Shown: positions 1-8,828 of the stretch, piece after piece
Position numbering within the stretch: position 1 is the stretch's first letter
Layout of the letters: each line of letters begins with the position of its first letter
Source of the DNA: Sorangium cellulosum
Lineage (GTDB): Bacteria; Myxococcota_A; Polyangia; Polyangiales; Polyangiaceae
NCBI RefSeq assembly: GCF_004135735.1
Contig: NZ_CP012670.1
Span: 62,001 to 126,000 of the forward strand
Direction of reading: 5' to 3'
DNA length: 64,000 nt
Translations under genes and position numbers: made by a program
Notes under the pieces: model-generated
The model's input: the letters and a program-made list of their open reading frames with translations, nothing else
The model's database searches: none
Told to the model about the DNA's origin: nothing

Positions 1-1250
1 GTCGCCGCCGCGGGCGGCGTGGTCGGGGCCGCCGGGGCGGGCGGCGCGGGCGGCGGCCGCAGGCGCGGCGTGGCGTCCGGGAGGGCGCCGCGCACCGCGG
101 GGGACAGCGGCCTCGCCGCCTGGGCCACGCGAGGCGGATCGAGCAGGCGCCACGCGAGCGCGGCGGCGCCCACGACCGTGCCCACGCTCGCCAGCGCCAC
201 GGCGGCGAGCGCCGCGGCCTGCCGCCGCGGCGGCGGGGGAGGCGCCGCCTCGATCGCGGCGTGGTAGGCCCGGACCATCTCCCCGACCGAGGCGAACCGC
301 CGCGCGGGCTCCTTCGCGAGCGCCCGCGCGAACCAGCCGTCGAGCCCCCGGGGGAGCGACCGCCGGACGTTCGTGGCGGGCTCGAAATCGCGGGTGCTGA
401 CCGCCACGATGAGCTCGGCGATGGTGTTGCCCTGGAACGGCGTCCAGTCCGTCAGCACCTCGTACGCCAGCACGCCGAGCGCCCAGATGTCGGCCCGCAC
501 GTCGACCGAGAGCGGCGACGCGAGCTGCTCCGGGCTCATGTAGTTGGGCGACCCCAGCATGACGTCGGCCGACGTCTCCATGGGGCGGTCGAGGCCGAGA
601 TCGCCGTGCAGCGCCTTGGCGATGCCGAAGTCCGCGACCTTCACCGAGAGCGCCTCGCCGGGCTCGTCGAGCAGCATCACGTTCGACGGCTTCAGGTCGC
701 GGTGCACGATGCCCATCTCGTGCGCGACGGTGAGCGCGTCCGCGATCTGATCGAGCACGCCCGCGAAGCGCTGCGGGTCGATGGGCCCCGCCTCGGTCAC
801 CTCGGCGAGCAGCGTCCGGCCCCGCACGTACTCCATCACGAGGTACGGGAGGTCCTCGTGAACCCCCGCGTCGTGCACGGCGACGATGTGCCGCGTGCGC
901 GCGCCCAGGCGGGCCGAGATCTGCGCCTCGAACCGGAACCTCTCCAGCACGGTCCGGGTCCGCTCCGCGTCGCCGGTCAGCGCGAGGCTGAGGAACTTGA
1001 TGGCGAGCTCGGTCTTCAGGTTGACGTGGACCGCGAGCCAGACCTCCGCCATGCCCCCGCGCCCGAGCGGGCGGACCAGCCGGTACTTGCCGTCCACGAT
1101 CTCGTCGGGCGCGTGCTGCCAGATATCCGACTCGTCCGCGCGGGCCGGCCTGTCCGTCGCGCGCGCGCTGACCTTGACGGTCGTCGGCAGGCGGGGCGAG
1201 GCGGCGTCCACGCCCGGAAGGATAGTGGATGCCGGGGGCGCGGCTGACAC
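1..1250 (-). CDS. Serine/threonine protein kinase, PknB type, C-terminus outside the window
   Basis: Eukaryotic-type Ser/Thr kinase, probably anchored in the inner membrane. From the GTG chosen as start, the glycine loop GRGGMAEV is at about 63-70, the ATP lysine in LAIKF at about 85, the catalytic loop HRDLKPSN at 183-190 and DFG at 207-209, followed by the activation segment and SPEQ near 239. A Pro-rich linker leads to one hydrophobic helix at about 345-366, and an Ala/Pro-rich extracytoplasmic tail runs off the window edge. The start is inferred: GTG at 1250 opens the frame and precedes a typical disordered leader, but no strong Shine-Dalgarno is visible and an in-frame GTG 13 codons later is possible. 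It lies about 120 bp behind the carboxypeptidase gene on the same strand and may be read with it. All catalytic residues are intact. Confidence 0.93.
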   Translation of the reverse strand, partial: MSAAPPASTILPGVDAASPRLPTTVKVSARATDRPARADESDIWQHAPDEIVDGKYRLVRPLGRGGMAEVWLAVHVNLKTELAIKFLSLALTGDAERTRTVLERFRFEAQISARLGARTRHIVAVHDAGVHEDLPYLVMEYVRGRTLLAEVTEAGPIDPQRFAGVLDQIADALTVAHEMGIVHRDLKPSNVMLLDEPGEALSVKVADFGIAKALHGDLGLDRPMETSADVMLGSPNYMSPEQLASPLSVDVRADIWALGVLAYEVLTDWTPFQGNTIAELIVAVSTRDFEPATNVRRSLPRGLDGWFARALAKEPARRFASVGEMVRAYHAAIEAAPPPPPRRQAAALAAVALASVGTVVGAAALAWRLLDPPRVAQAARPLSPAVRGALPDATPRLRPPPAPPAPAAPTTPPAAA

Positions 1251-1371
1251 TATTCGACGGCGCTCGCGCCCCGGGCAGCGCGCGGCGGCGGCGGGGGTCG
1301 GTGCGCCGCAGCGGGCGCCGCGAAGGTCCGCGCGGCGCCGCGAGCGACCCTGCGCGCGGCGCCGCGAGGCC

Positions 1372-2352
1372 CTACTCCGCGGCGTCGGCGAACGGCTCCG
1401 CCGGCTCGGCGCCGGGCAGCGGGGCCGCGTTGCCCACGCCGCGGTCGAGCGCAGCGCCGAGGAGCGCCCCCACGCCGGGGACGACGTTGCCGATCGCCTC
1501 GTCGGCCTCCCACGGGTTCAGCCACCAGAACGGGTTGAGCAGCCGGCGGAGGTCGCGGAGGGAGCGGGACGGACGGCTGACCTCCACCGTGAACGCGAGC
1601 GTGCCCAGGTTGGCGTCGAGCCAGTCGTCCATGTCTCCCACGGTCGGATACCAGTGCGCCGCCTGCCGGACCGCGTAGGGCTCGCGCGGGAGCGCGCGGC
1701 AGAAGGCGTCGCCGAGCGCCTGGTACAGCGGCGCGCGCGGGTTGGGCGCGCCCGTGTGCGCCCACGGATAGAGCAGGAGGTTGCCGCAGCTGTGGAAGCC
1801 GAGCGCGAGCGCCGGCCTCGTCTCCAGCGCGACGTCGCGCAGGGCGCGCGACTCGGGCTCCGAGAACGCGTGCGGGCCGGTGTAATGCGGCGACCAGCGG
1901 AGCCGCGAGCCCGCGAACGGGTGCAGCGGCCGCGCCGAGGAGAGCGGCGCGAAGTTCCGGTTCAGATCCACGCCGCGGGCATTGCACCGCCGCGCGGTCG
2001 GCCGCTCGTCGCCGAGGCGCTCGAGGTTCTCCGCGAACGCATCGGGGTTGACCACCGGCACCACCACGAGCCGCGCGCGCGCCGCCGCGCCCGCGCGCCC
2101 GCGCTCCAGGACGGAGCGCACCGCGTCGAGCAGCGCGAGCCCGCCGATCACCTCGACCCCGTGCAGGAGCGACGTCAGCAAGAACGTCGGGCCGCGCGGA
2201 TCGCCGAAGTCATAGCGCCGCAACGGGGCCCCGCTGGCGGACGTCCCGACCGTCGTCACCCGCCCTCCGTGGACCCGCGCGAGGTGCGTCCATGCGGCCT
2301 CGAGCTGCGGGAGCTCGGCATAGCGGCCAGGGAGGTCGAGCGATCGTGCCAT
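1372..2352 (-). CDS. M14-family zinc carboxypeptidase
   Basis: Zinc metallopeptidase of the M14 (carboxypeptidase A/E) superfamily, 326 residues. Metal ligands are visible as HGVE (H64, E67) and H187 in FHSCG. The substrate carboxylate site is the DLNRNF block (N131, R132), and the likely catalytic Glu is E257 in TVEVS. No signal peptide is seen, so it probably acts in the cytoplasm on peptides or murein fragments, as the MpaA-like branch does; that substrate is inferred. The ATG lies inside a perfect 14-bp stem-loop (2348-2383), with only a weak CCGGA-like ribosome site just upstream, so expression may be controlled or the true start may be further in. The gene follows the ureohydrolase operon by about 95 bp. 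Confidence 0.88.
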   Translation of the reverse strand: MARSLDLPGRYAELPQLEAAWTHLARVHGGRVTTVGTSASGAPLRRYDFGDPRGPTFLLTSLLHGVEVIGGLALLDAVRSVLERGRAGAAARARLVVVPVVNPDAFAENLERLGDERPTARRCNARGVDLNRNFAPLSSARPLHPFAGSRLRWSPHYTGPHAFSEPESRALRDVALETRPALALGFHSCGNLLLYPWAHTGAPNPRAPLYQALGDAFCRALPREPYAVRQAAHWYPTVGDMDDWLDANLGTLAFTVEVSRPSRSLRDLRRLLNPFWWLNPWEADEAIGNVVPGVGALLGAALDRGVGNAAPLPGAEPAEPFADAAE

Positions 2353-2383
2353 TCCGGTGTCTCTGATGTGACACCGGAATGGC
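2348..2383 (-). promoter_or_regulatory. 14-bp perfect stem-loop covering the start codon of the carboxypeptidase gene
   Basis: Two 14-bp arms, GCCATTCCGGTGTC and its exact complement, are separated by an 8-nt loop. In the minus-strand transcript the downstream arm contains the ATG at 2352-2350. It also lies about 65 nt after the ureohydrolase stop codon, so it could be a terminator for that operon, but no U-tract follows. Either a terminator without U-tract or a hairpin hiding the start codon fits. Confidence 0.6.
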
Positions 2384-2447
2384 GGGGCGCGCCAGCAGGT
2401 TGAGCCGCCCCACCGCCCGCGCGGCGCGGCGGAGCCGGCGCGTCAGG

Positions 2448-3431
2448 TCAGGTGGGCTGTCGGCCGCCGCTCCGGCTGGCCTGCCGGTGAATCGCGGCGA
2501 GGGCAAGGCCCTCGAACAGGAGATGCGCGCCGAGGTGAAGGGTGATGTCGGCGTGGTCGAGCGCAGGGCACACCTCGACGAGGTCCATGCCCACCAGACG
2601 GATGCCCGCGAGGCCGCGGAGGAGCTGGATCGCCTCGCGCGCGGTGAGCCCGCCGGGGACGGGCGTGCCCGTGCCCGGGGCGAACGCCGGGTCGATGCCG
2701 TCGATGTCGAACGAGAGATAGACCGGCGCGTCGCCGACGACGGCGGCGATGGCGGCCGCGATGGCGGGCGTGCCCTCGCGGTCGATCCGGTCCATGTCGT
2801 ACCGCGTGGCCCCGGCGCGGGCCGCGAACGCGCCCTCCTCCGGGTGGCCCCACGTCGCGCGGATGCCGATCTGGTGCAGCGCGTCCCGCGCGATGAGCCC
2901 CTCCTCGACGGCGTTGCGGAACGGCGTGCCGTGGTGGAACGGCTCGCCCCACACCTCCGAGGTGCTGGTGTCGAGGTGGGCGTCCACGTGGACGACGGCG
3001 ACGGGGCCGTGGCGCCGCGCGAGCGCGCGGAGCACGGGGAGCGCGATCGCGTGGTCGCCGCCGACGACGAACGGGACCGCGCCGGCCGACAGCACCTCGT
3101 CGACCGCGGCCTGGATCAGCTCGCGCACGGAGTCGGCGTGAAAGGGAGGAAAGGCCACGTTGCCGCCGTCGAGCACGCGGAGCGCGCGGAACACATCGAG
3201 CTGGTGGCCGGGGTGGTAGGACTGCACGAGCGCGCTCACGCGGCGCAGCTCGTAAGGCGCGAACCGGGCGCCCGGGCGGTACGTGACGCTGCCGTCCCAC
3301 GGCACGCCGAGGAGCACGGCGTCGGCGCCGGCGTAGGCCGAGGCGCCGGCCCCGTCGAAGTCGGCGGTCGGGAGGCGGAAGAAGGGAGTCTGCCCGTGCC
3401 GCAGGTAGGCGGCTGCGCGTTGCTGGGACAT
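2448..3431 (-). CDS. Ureohydrolase family enzyme (agmatinase/arginase type)
   Basis: Manganese enzyme of the arginase/agmatinase fold that splits urea from a guanidino substrate; 327 residues, close to family length. All metal-ligand motifs are present: GGDHA (H127), VDAHLDT (D150, H152, D154) and SFDIDGIDP (D242, D244). Overall pattern and length favour agmatinase (agmatine to putrescine), but arginase or another guanidino hydrolase cannot be excluded by motif. The start ATG at 3431 has GGAG just upstream and lies 8 nt after the acyltransferase stop. It is the last gene of a three-gene unit with a GNAT protein and a PlsC-type acyltransferase. That context suggests its amine product may be acylated. 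Confidence 0.88.
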   Translation of the reverse strand: MSQQRAAAYLRHGQTPFFRLPTADFDGAGASAYAGADAVLLGVPWDGSVTYRPGARFAPYELRRVSALVQSYHPGHQLDVFRALRVLDGGNVAFPPFHADSVRELIQAAVDEVLSAGAVPFVVGGDHAIALPVLRALARRHGPVAVVHVDAHLDTSTSEVWGEPFHHGTPFRNAVEEGLIARDALHQIGIRATWGHPEEGAFAARAGATRYDMDRIDREGTPAIAAAIAAVVGDAPVYLSFDIDGIDPAFAPGTGTPVPGGLTAREAIQLLRGLAGIRLVGMDLVEVCPALDHADITLHLGAHLLFEGLALAAIHRQASRSGGRQPT

Positions 3432-3439
3432 GCGATCTC

Positions 3440-4219
3440 CTAGAGGCTCAAGAGGTCCACGATCACGGCGCGGGCGCGCTCCGCGAGCTCGGCCGCGCCG
3501 CCGTGGTCGCCGAGGGGCGGGCCGAGGGTGATGGAGGCGCCCGACGCGCGGCGGCTGGAGAAGCGAAGGAAGTGGGGAAGGAAGGTGTCGTCGCCGGCCC
3601 AGCAGAGCTCCTGGGCGTCGTAGGTGATGGCCGCGGGCACGATGGGGACGCCCGCGATCCGGGCGACGCCGAAGATGCCTTTCCGGAACGGGAGGACCCG
3701 CTCTCCGCGCGTGGTGGAGCCCTCCGGGAAATTCAGCACCGGGACGCCGTGGCGCAGGGCGCGGAGCGCGCACCGGAGCACGCGCGCCCCGCTCTCCGGG
3801 CGCTGCCTGTCGACGAGCAGCACGCCGAGCTCGCGCGCGCGCCCGCCGAGCACAGGCCAGCCGCCGATCTCCTGCTTCGCGATGGCGGTGCAGGGGGTGA
3901 GCGAGGCGATGAGGATCGGGTCGATGTAACTCACGTGGTTCGCCACGACCACGAACGGCGGCGCGGGCAGCGAGCCGGTCACGCGGACGCGCAACGTGTG
4001 CAGCGCGCAGAGATCCCGCGCGGTCCGGTGCAGGAGGCGCGCCCTCTCGCGGTGGCGCAAGGCGGGCAGCTCGGGCAGGAAGCTCGTCCGGATCAGGGTG
4101 TCGAGCGCGAGGCCCATCACGCCCGAGACCCGGCTGGCGACGAAGCGCGCCTCGGTCCATGGCGCGTCGCCCGCCGCGCCGAGGCGGCGGCCGTCGTCCA
4201 GCGGAGCGGTGGTCGTCAT
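3440..4219 (-). CDS. PlsC-type 1-acyl-glycerol-3-phosphate acyltransferase family protein
   Basis: Membrane-associated O-acyltransferase of the LPLAT/PlsC family, 259 residues. Motif I is NHVSYID (H95, D100) and motif III is FPEGSTTRG (164-172), with Ser in place of the more common Thr after EG. A short hydrophobic stretch at about 32-45 may bind the membrane. Family members use acyl-ACP or acyl-CoA to acylate lysophosphatidate or, in OlsA, lyso-ornithine lipid. The gene is 12 nt downstream of the GNAT gene and 8 nt upstream of the ureohydrolase, so the three are almost certainly one operon. Phospholipid synthesis is the default role; an aminolipid role is an inference from context. Confidence 0.9.
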   Translation of the reverse strand: MTTTAPLDDGRRLGAAGDAPWTEARFVASRVSGVMGLALDTLIRTSFLPELPALRHRERARLLHRTARDLCALHTLRVRVTGSLPAPPFVVVANHVSYIDPILIASLTPCTAIAKQEIGGWPVLGGRARELGVLLVDRQRPESGARVLRCALRALRHGVPVLNFPEGSTTRGERVLPFRKGIFGVARIAGVPIVPAAITYDAQELCWAGDDTFLPHFLRFSSRRASGASITLGPPLGDHGGAAELAERARAVIVDLLSL

Positions 4220-4231
4220 GGTCGGTCCGCC

Positions 4232-4792
4232 TCAGGCCACCGCGGCCATGCCGCCGCCGTCCGAAGGCCGCGTCGCCGCCGCGTCGGCCGGGCGGTCGAC
4301 GAGCCCCACCCGCTCGAAGCGGGCCCGGAGCGAGAGGAACGCGTCGCGATCGATGCGCGAGATGATGCGCGGGTGCCCGGTACCGTAGAAATCGGGGCGG
4401 ACCTCGATCTCCTTCGCGCCGAGCATGGCGTGGAGCGCCCGGGCAGCGTGGTTGTCCTCCTCGACGGTGAACCAGCACGACTCCGCCCATCCGAGGATCG
4501 ACCCGACGAACGCCCGGAGCAGCGTGTGCGTCGCCCGGGACCCCTGGTACGCCGGCAGGACGGCGAGCGTCGTGCAGTAGACCTCCTTGCCGCGCGCGAA
4601 GGAGAGCAGGTATCCCGCCGGCTTGCCCGCGGCCTCGACGAGGAAGCAGGAGTCCTTGAAGAAGTCGCAGCAGAGACGGATGTAATACCGTCCCAGCTCT
4701 CCTTCTCCGGCGTTCCCGAAGAGCGCCGCCTCCATTTCCATCAGAGTCGAAAAGTCGTCGCTCCGGAGCGTGCGCGCCACATAACGGCTCAT
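4232..4792 (-). CDS. GNAT-family N-acyltransferase
   Basis: First gene of the GNAT / PlsC / ureohydrolase operon; 186 residues. The acetyl-CoA-binding core is the strand LAVLPAY followed by the pyrophosphate loop QGSRAT at about 83-88, as in the RimI-like GNAT fold. Residues 62-78 form the usual strand before it, and the C-terminal 25 residues are a low-complexity Ala/Asp tail. The ATG at 4792 has AAGGAGG seven nt upstream, a strong ribosome site. The substrate cannot be read from sequence. The neighbours (an amine-releasing hydrolase and an O-acyltransferase) make an amine or amino acid a reasonable guess. It is shorter than typical OlsB ornithine N-acyltransferases and lacks features by which I would name it OlsB. 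Confidence 0.82.
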   Translation of the reverse strand: MSRYVARTLRSDDFSTLMEMEAALFGNAGEGELGRYYIRLCCDFFKDSCFLVEAAGKPAGYLLSFARGKEVYCTTLAVLPAYQGSRATHTLLRAFVGSILGWAESCWFTVEEDNHAARALHAMLGAKEIEVRPDFYGTGHPRIISRIDRDAFLSLRARFERVGLVDRPADAAATRPSDGGGMAAVA

Positions 4793-4953
4793 CGATGCGC
4801 CTCCTTGCCGTGATTGATCTGTTTCCGGCGCGGAGCATGCCGCTGATGGGTGGAGAACAGGTCACAGAATCCCCGAGGTTGGGAGACAACCTGGGGGCGG
4901 CGGCGCGTCAGGACGGCGGGTGTCCTGCGTACGGGGGGCGCCAGGCTATCGGG

Positions 4954-5934
4954 TCATCGTGGCCAGAGGCGCGCGGCGGCCGCGGCCGGGATGCCGAGCG
5001 CGAACCGGGCGGCCGCCCGCGCCCGGTCGAGGAGCGCCGTGAGCTCGGAGGTCGTTTGCCACCCGCCTGTCACGCCGGTCCAGATCTTCATGGGGACGAA
5101 GAGGTTGCCGTCGGTGCACGGCGCGGCGCGGTCGAGGAAGCCTGTCGCCATGACGTACGCCGCGATCCACCGCTCCGTGAGGCCCGGCGCGACGGCGAGC
5201 GCCGCGGCGGCGATGCGGCCTGCGGCGCCGACGTACACCTCGCGCCTGGGGCGCTCGGCCAGGGAGATCATCGCCGCCGCGACGCGCCCGGGGGAGAGCA
5301 CCGGCCGGAGCGGCTGGACCGCGCGGCCGGTGAAATTGCCGGCGTGCTGGTAGATCGGGGTATCGATGGCGGATGGCAGGATGTTGCAGACGTGGATATC
5401 CGGGGTGCTGGAGAGCTCCTGTCGCAGGCAGAAAGCGAGCCCCATGATCCCGAATTTGGAGATCACGTAGGCGCTCATCGTCGGCGCGCCGAGCTTGCCG
5501 AGGGCAGAGACGTTGTTGATGAGCACACCGGAGCCCTGCGCGCGGAAATAGGGCAGGACGGCCCGCGCCCCGTGCACATAGCCGAACAGGTTGGCCTCGA
5601 TGACCTGGCGGTACGCGTCGTAGGGCGCCTCGTCCGCGCGCGCGTAGAGGAACACCGCGGCGTTGTTCACCCAGACGTCGATCCTGCCGAACGCCGTGAT
5701 CGCGGCGCGGGCGAGGCCCCGGACGGCGCACTCGTCCCGCACGTCGGTGGGGACGGCGAGCGCCTGGGCGCCGACGCTGGCGCACTCCGCGGCGACCTCC
5801 TCGAGCGCCCGCTCGTTCCGCGCGGCCAGCACCACCCGGGCGCCCCGCCGCGCGAACGCGATCGCCGCTGCCCTGCCGATCCCCGAGGACGCCCCGGTGA
5901 TGACGACCACCGCATCGCGAACACATCTCCGCAT
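4954..5934 (-). CDS. Short-chain dehydrogenase/reductase, last gene of the terpene cluster
   Basis: NAD(P)-dependent classical SDR of 326 residues, longer than the usual 250. The cofactor motif is TGASSGIG at 13-20, NNA is at 90-92, and the catalytic Ser143, Tyr156 and Lys160 (YVISK) are all present. The extra C-terminal 70 residues contain a hydrophobic stretch that may attach it to the membrane, as in the DHRS7-like group. The ATG at 5934 was chosen because a GGGAGGGGG tract sits just upstream and the protein then begins directly with the Rossmann strand; the frame is open further upstream but looks non-coding. It follows the P450 by 252 bp on the same strand. It probably oxidises a hydroxyl introduced by the P450; this is inferred from context. 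Confidence 0.88.
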   Translation of the reverse strand: MRRCVRDAVVVITGASSGIGRAAAIAFARRGARVVLAARNERALEEVAAECASVGAQALAVPTDVRDECAVRGLARAAITAFGRIDVWVNNAAVFLYARADEAPYDAYRQVIEANLFGYVHGARAVLPYFRAQGSGVLINNVSALGKLGAPTMSAYVISKFGIMGLAFCLRQELSSTPDIHVCNILPSAIDTPIYQHAGNFTGRAVQPLRPVLSPGRVAAAMISLAERPRREVYVGAAGRIAAAALAVAPGLTERWIAAYVMATGFLDRAAPCTDGNLFVPMKIWTGVTGGWQTTSELTALLDRARAAARFALGIPAAAAARLWPR

Positions 5935-6186
5935 GACTGGCCCCCTCCCGCGCGGTCTGCTCCTCGCCAGGAGGAGAGCAACCCGCGCGCCACGCTGGCC
6001 CGGGTCGCGTCCAGGGAATCCGAGGCAGCCCCGCTCTTTCGTCCTCCATCTCGCGTCTTCCATCCCTGGAGCGCATGGCCCTATCCACCCGCTCCTCCAG
6101 GGGACGCCTGGCCTCTCTCCCCGAGGCGTGTCCTCGGTGATCACGCCGTGACCCGCGGAGCTCTCGGGACGAGCTGAGGAGGTGGC

Positions 6187-7638
6187 TCAGACGCCCGCCC
6201 GCGCGCCCTCTCGGCCCGGGCCGCGCCGCGTCACCCGGAACGACATCTCCTTCTTCATACGCAGCGTCATCGACAGCGCGGGCACGGCAGGGCGGTCCGG
6301 CTGGACGGCGGCGAGCGTGTAGCGCTGGACGAGGCGCGCCAGCACGAGTTGCCCTTCCACCAGCGCGAAATCTCTGCCGATGCACTGGCGCTGGCCGGTC
6401 CCGAACGGAATCCAGGCCAGCTTGTGACGCGACGCCGTGCGCTCCGGCGTGAAGCGCCCCGGATCGAAGCGCTCGGGATCTTCCCAGAACTCCGGATGAC
6501 GATGGATGGCGTACGTCGCGGCGAGGACGAAGGTGCCCGCCGGGATGTGAAACCCGTCGATCTCGTCATCGACGAGGGCGACCCGCGCCAGCCACCAGAT
6601 CGGCGGGTACATGCGCAACGCCTCCTGGAATACCATGCGGGTATAGTGCAGCTGGTAGAGATGGGAGGCGTTCGGCCGGCCCCCGCCGACGACGGCGTCG
6701 ACCTCGGCGCGCAGCTCCGCGAGCGCGGCGGGATCGCGCAACAGGAGCTGCAGGGTCCACGAGAGGGCGAGCGCGCTCGACTCGTAACCAGCCAGGAGCA
6801 AGGTCAAGGCCTCGTCGCGGAGCTGGCCAGCGGTCATCCGCTGGCCGGTCTCGGGATCGACCGTGCCGATCAGGCTCGCGAGCAGGCTCCTGCTCGCTCC
6901 GGCGGGCTGGGGGTGTCGCTGGCCGCGCTCGATGATCTTGAACAGCACCGCATCCATGTCGCGGAGCGCGCGCTGGTAGCGACGCCCCCCGGGGACAGGA
7001 ACCCAGGCAGGCAGCCCCTGCGCGATGATGCCGCGGAAGACGTGGCCGAACGCGAACGTCCCGCTGGCGGCGATGACCTCGACCTCCTCGCGGCTGATGT
7101 CGCCTCCGAACAGGGTCCTCACGATCATCCTCATCACGAGCGGGCTGAAGGCGCGCATCGCGCTGAGCGGCGATCCCGCCTCCGCGGCGGCGTCCCAGAC
7201 CGCGAGCTCTTCATCGATGGCATCGACCATGAGGGAGACGAGCTCGTCGATCTGCTCCCGGTGAAAGTGCCGCTGCATCATGCGGCGCTGGCGTAGCCAG
7301 TAGTCCCCTTCGCTCACGCCCAGCCCGTTGCCCAGCAGGGTCCTGACCGAGTCCCACAGGGCGCCGCCTTTCCCATACTTGGCGCTGGAGTCCCGGAAGA
7401 CATGCTGGACATGCCTCGGGTGATTCACGACGGTCACGCTCACGGGACCGAGCCGCATCCTGTACACATCCCCGTATCGCGCGCGGGCCCCCAGAAAGAG
7501 CTCGGCTTGCTGGCTGAGCAGCGCCGGGAGCGACCCGAGCAGCGGGAGCCCGCCCCCCACGAGGGGCGGCGTGCGCGGGAGCCCGGGCGCTTGGCTGGCC
7601 GAAGATGACGCGGAATCGACCACGGTGTTCAACTCCAC
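6187..7638 (-). CDS. Cytochrome P450 of the terpene cluster
   Basis: Soluble bacterial cytochrome P450, 483 residues. The I-helix oxygen-binding motif is AGYESS at 283-288 (Ser where Thr is usual). The K-helix EALR is at 339-342, the PERF-type region at 388-396, and the heme loop FGTGQRQCIG carries the axial Cys419. The N-terminus is a short Ser/Pro-rich leader without a membrane anchor; electron partners are not encoded nearby. The start is GTG at 7638, with an AGGAGG-rich tract directly upstream. It lies 72 nt behind the terpene synthase, so it most likely hydroxylates the terpene made by that enzyme. Family resemblance is to CYP4/CYP102-like class E enzymes rather than to short CYP105-like ones. 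Confidence 0.95.
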   Translation of the reverse strand: MELNTVVDSASSSASQAPGLPRTPPLVGGGLPLLGSLPALLSQQAELFLGARARYGDVYRMRLGPVSVTVVNHPRHVQHVFRDSSAKYGKGGALWDSVRTLLGNGLGVSEGDYWLRQRRMMQRHFHREQIDELVSLMVDAIDEELAVWDAAAEAGSPLSAMRAFSPLVMRMIVRTLFGGDISREEVEVIAASGTFAFGHVFRGIIAQGLPAWVPVPGGRRYQRALRDMDAVLFKIIERGQRHPQPAGASRSLLASLIGTVDPETGQRMTAGQLRDEALTLLLAGYESSALALSWTLQLLLRDPAALAELRAEVDAVVGGGRPNASHLYQLHYTRMVFQEALRMYPPIWWLARVALVDDEIDGFHIPAGTFVLAATYAIHRHPEFWEDPERFDPGRFTPERTASRHKLAWIPFGTGQRQCIGRDFALVEGQLVLARLVQRYTLAAVQPDRPAVPALSMTLRMKKEMSFRVTRRGPGREGARAGV

Positions 7639-7710
7639 CTTCCCCTCCTCCTCTTCACTTGCCCTCTCCCTCGCCGGGGTCCTGACGGCGGCGGAGGGCG
7701 GACGTGCGTG

Positions 7711-8775
7711 TCACATCGAGAAATATCTCTCGTCGTAGTACCGGCGGGTGATCATGCACCAATCGAAGACGCCGCGGATGAGCGAGTACCCCGTGCGGAC
7801 GTACCGCGTGATCGCCTCCGCCTTCCCCTCGTAACCGTCGATGAGCGCGGGCAGGTCCCTCTCCATCTGGACCATCGACTTCACCATGTCATCGGCGAGC
7901 TTGCCCGCCAGATCGCAGGCGCTCTGCAGCCCGACGCCGTGCTCGCGCCGAAGGAGCCCGATCAGGTTGGCCTCGCCGCTCCTCATGTCCTTGTAGAGGC
8001 CGAGGAGCTCGTTGTGGATCACGATGACGAGGGCCACGAGATCGGTGATGCACTTGATATATTGATCCTCCAGCACCTCCTGCATGCTCAGCCCGTGCTC
8101 GCGCTCCAGGAAGATCGCCGCGAGCGGCATGAAGTAGCTGCTGCCGGTGTTGTCCCGCCTCCGCATCAGGTGGGTCGTGGGCGCCAGGACGGCGCTCTGG
8201 TCCTTCAGCGTCTGGGCCCTCAGCGCCCCGAGGTGGAACCGCAGCGCCGCGGCGAACGCCTCGAAGACCGGCGGCGAGGCGAACGCCTCGAGCTCCTCGA
8301 ACCACCGGCGCCACGCCCTCACGACGTGATCGTCCTGCGCCGTCGGCGCGTCTCCGCTGGCGATCTGCCCGACCCTCCTGATGTAGGCGAGCTTCTTCGA
8401 TGGGTCGGCGTTCACGTCGTCGACGACGTCGTCGATCGCGAAGAACAAGGCCAGCGATATCGCCCCATACAGGACCAGCTCCTTGGGGTGGTCCGGATAG
8501 ATCAGCGCAGAGCAGTCGTCCAGCTTCATGCGCATCAGGACGTCATGGCCGCGCGTCCCTGGCTCGACGAGCTTCGCGCTCACGACCCAGTCGATGTACG
8601 GAGACCGTATCTGCTCCAGATGCTCGCTGACCCGGTGCTCCACCGGCAGCAGGAGGTCCGGGATCCTGACCCTCTCGAAGCCCGGAAAGTCGAGATCGAT
8701 GCCCCTCAGGCGCTCGCCGAAGCCCTCGACCCTCCCCGACCTCTGGATCGCCCCGAAGCCCACTCGCTCGTTCAT
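7711..8775 (-). CDS. Class I terpene synthase
   Basis: Bacterial class I terpene cyclase, 354 residues, which would ionise a prenyl diphosphate and cyclise it with three Mg ions. The Asp-rich motif is DDVVDD at 115-120. The second metal motif is NELLGLYKD at 255-263, a variant of NDxxSxxxE with Gly at the Ser position and Asp at the end; a terminal Asp is also known in 2-methylisoborneol synthases. The pyrophosphate-sensing Arg region RRRDNTG (205-211) lies about 46 residues before it, as expected, and the C-terminus has Arg-Tyr pairs (RRYY, ERYF). The ATG at 8775 has GGAG upstream. It is encoded 53 nt after the toroid protein and 72 nt before the P450. Product and chain length (C15 or C20) cannot be read. 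Confidence 0.92.
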   Translation of the reverse strand: MNERVGFGAIQRSGRVEGFGERLRGIDLDFPGFERVRIPDLLLPVEHRVSEHLEQIRSPYIDWVVSAKLVEPGTRGHDVLMRMKLDDCSALIYPDHPKELVLYGAISLALFFAIDDVVDDVNADPSKKLAYIRRVGQIASGDAPTAQDDHVVRAWRRWFEELEAFASPPVFEAFAAALRFHLGALRAQTLKDQSAVLAPTTHLMRRRDNTGSSYFMPLAAIFLEREHGLSMQEVLEDQYIKCITDLVALVIVIHNELLGLYKDMRSGEANLIGLLRREHGVGLQSACDLAGKLADDMVKSMVQMERDLPALIDGYEGKAEAITRYVRTGYSLIRGVFDWCMITRRYYDERYFSM

Positions 8776-8828
8776 CTCGCTCTCCCCTTCACGACGCTCC
8801 GCCGAGCCCGCCGGCCGCGTGGCCCTGT

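Noticed and set aside
4232..4792. OlsB ornithine N-acyltransferase label for the GNAT protein
   Set aside because: Too short and without the OlsB-specific region; only the general GNAT fold is supported.
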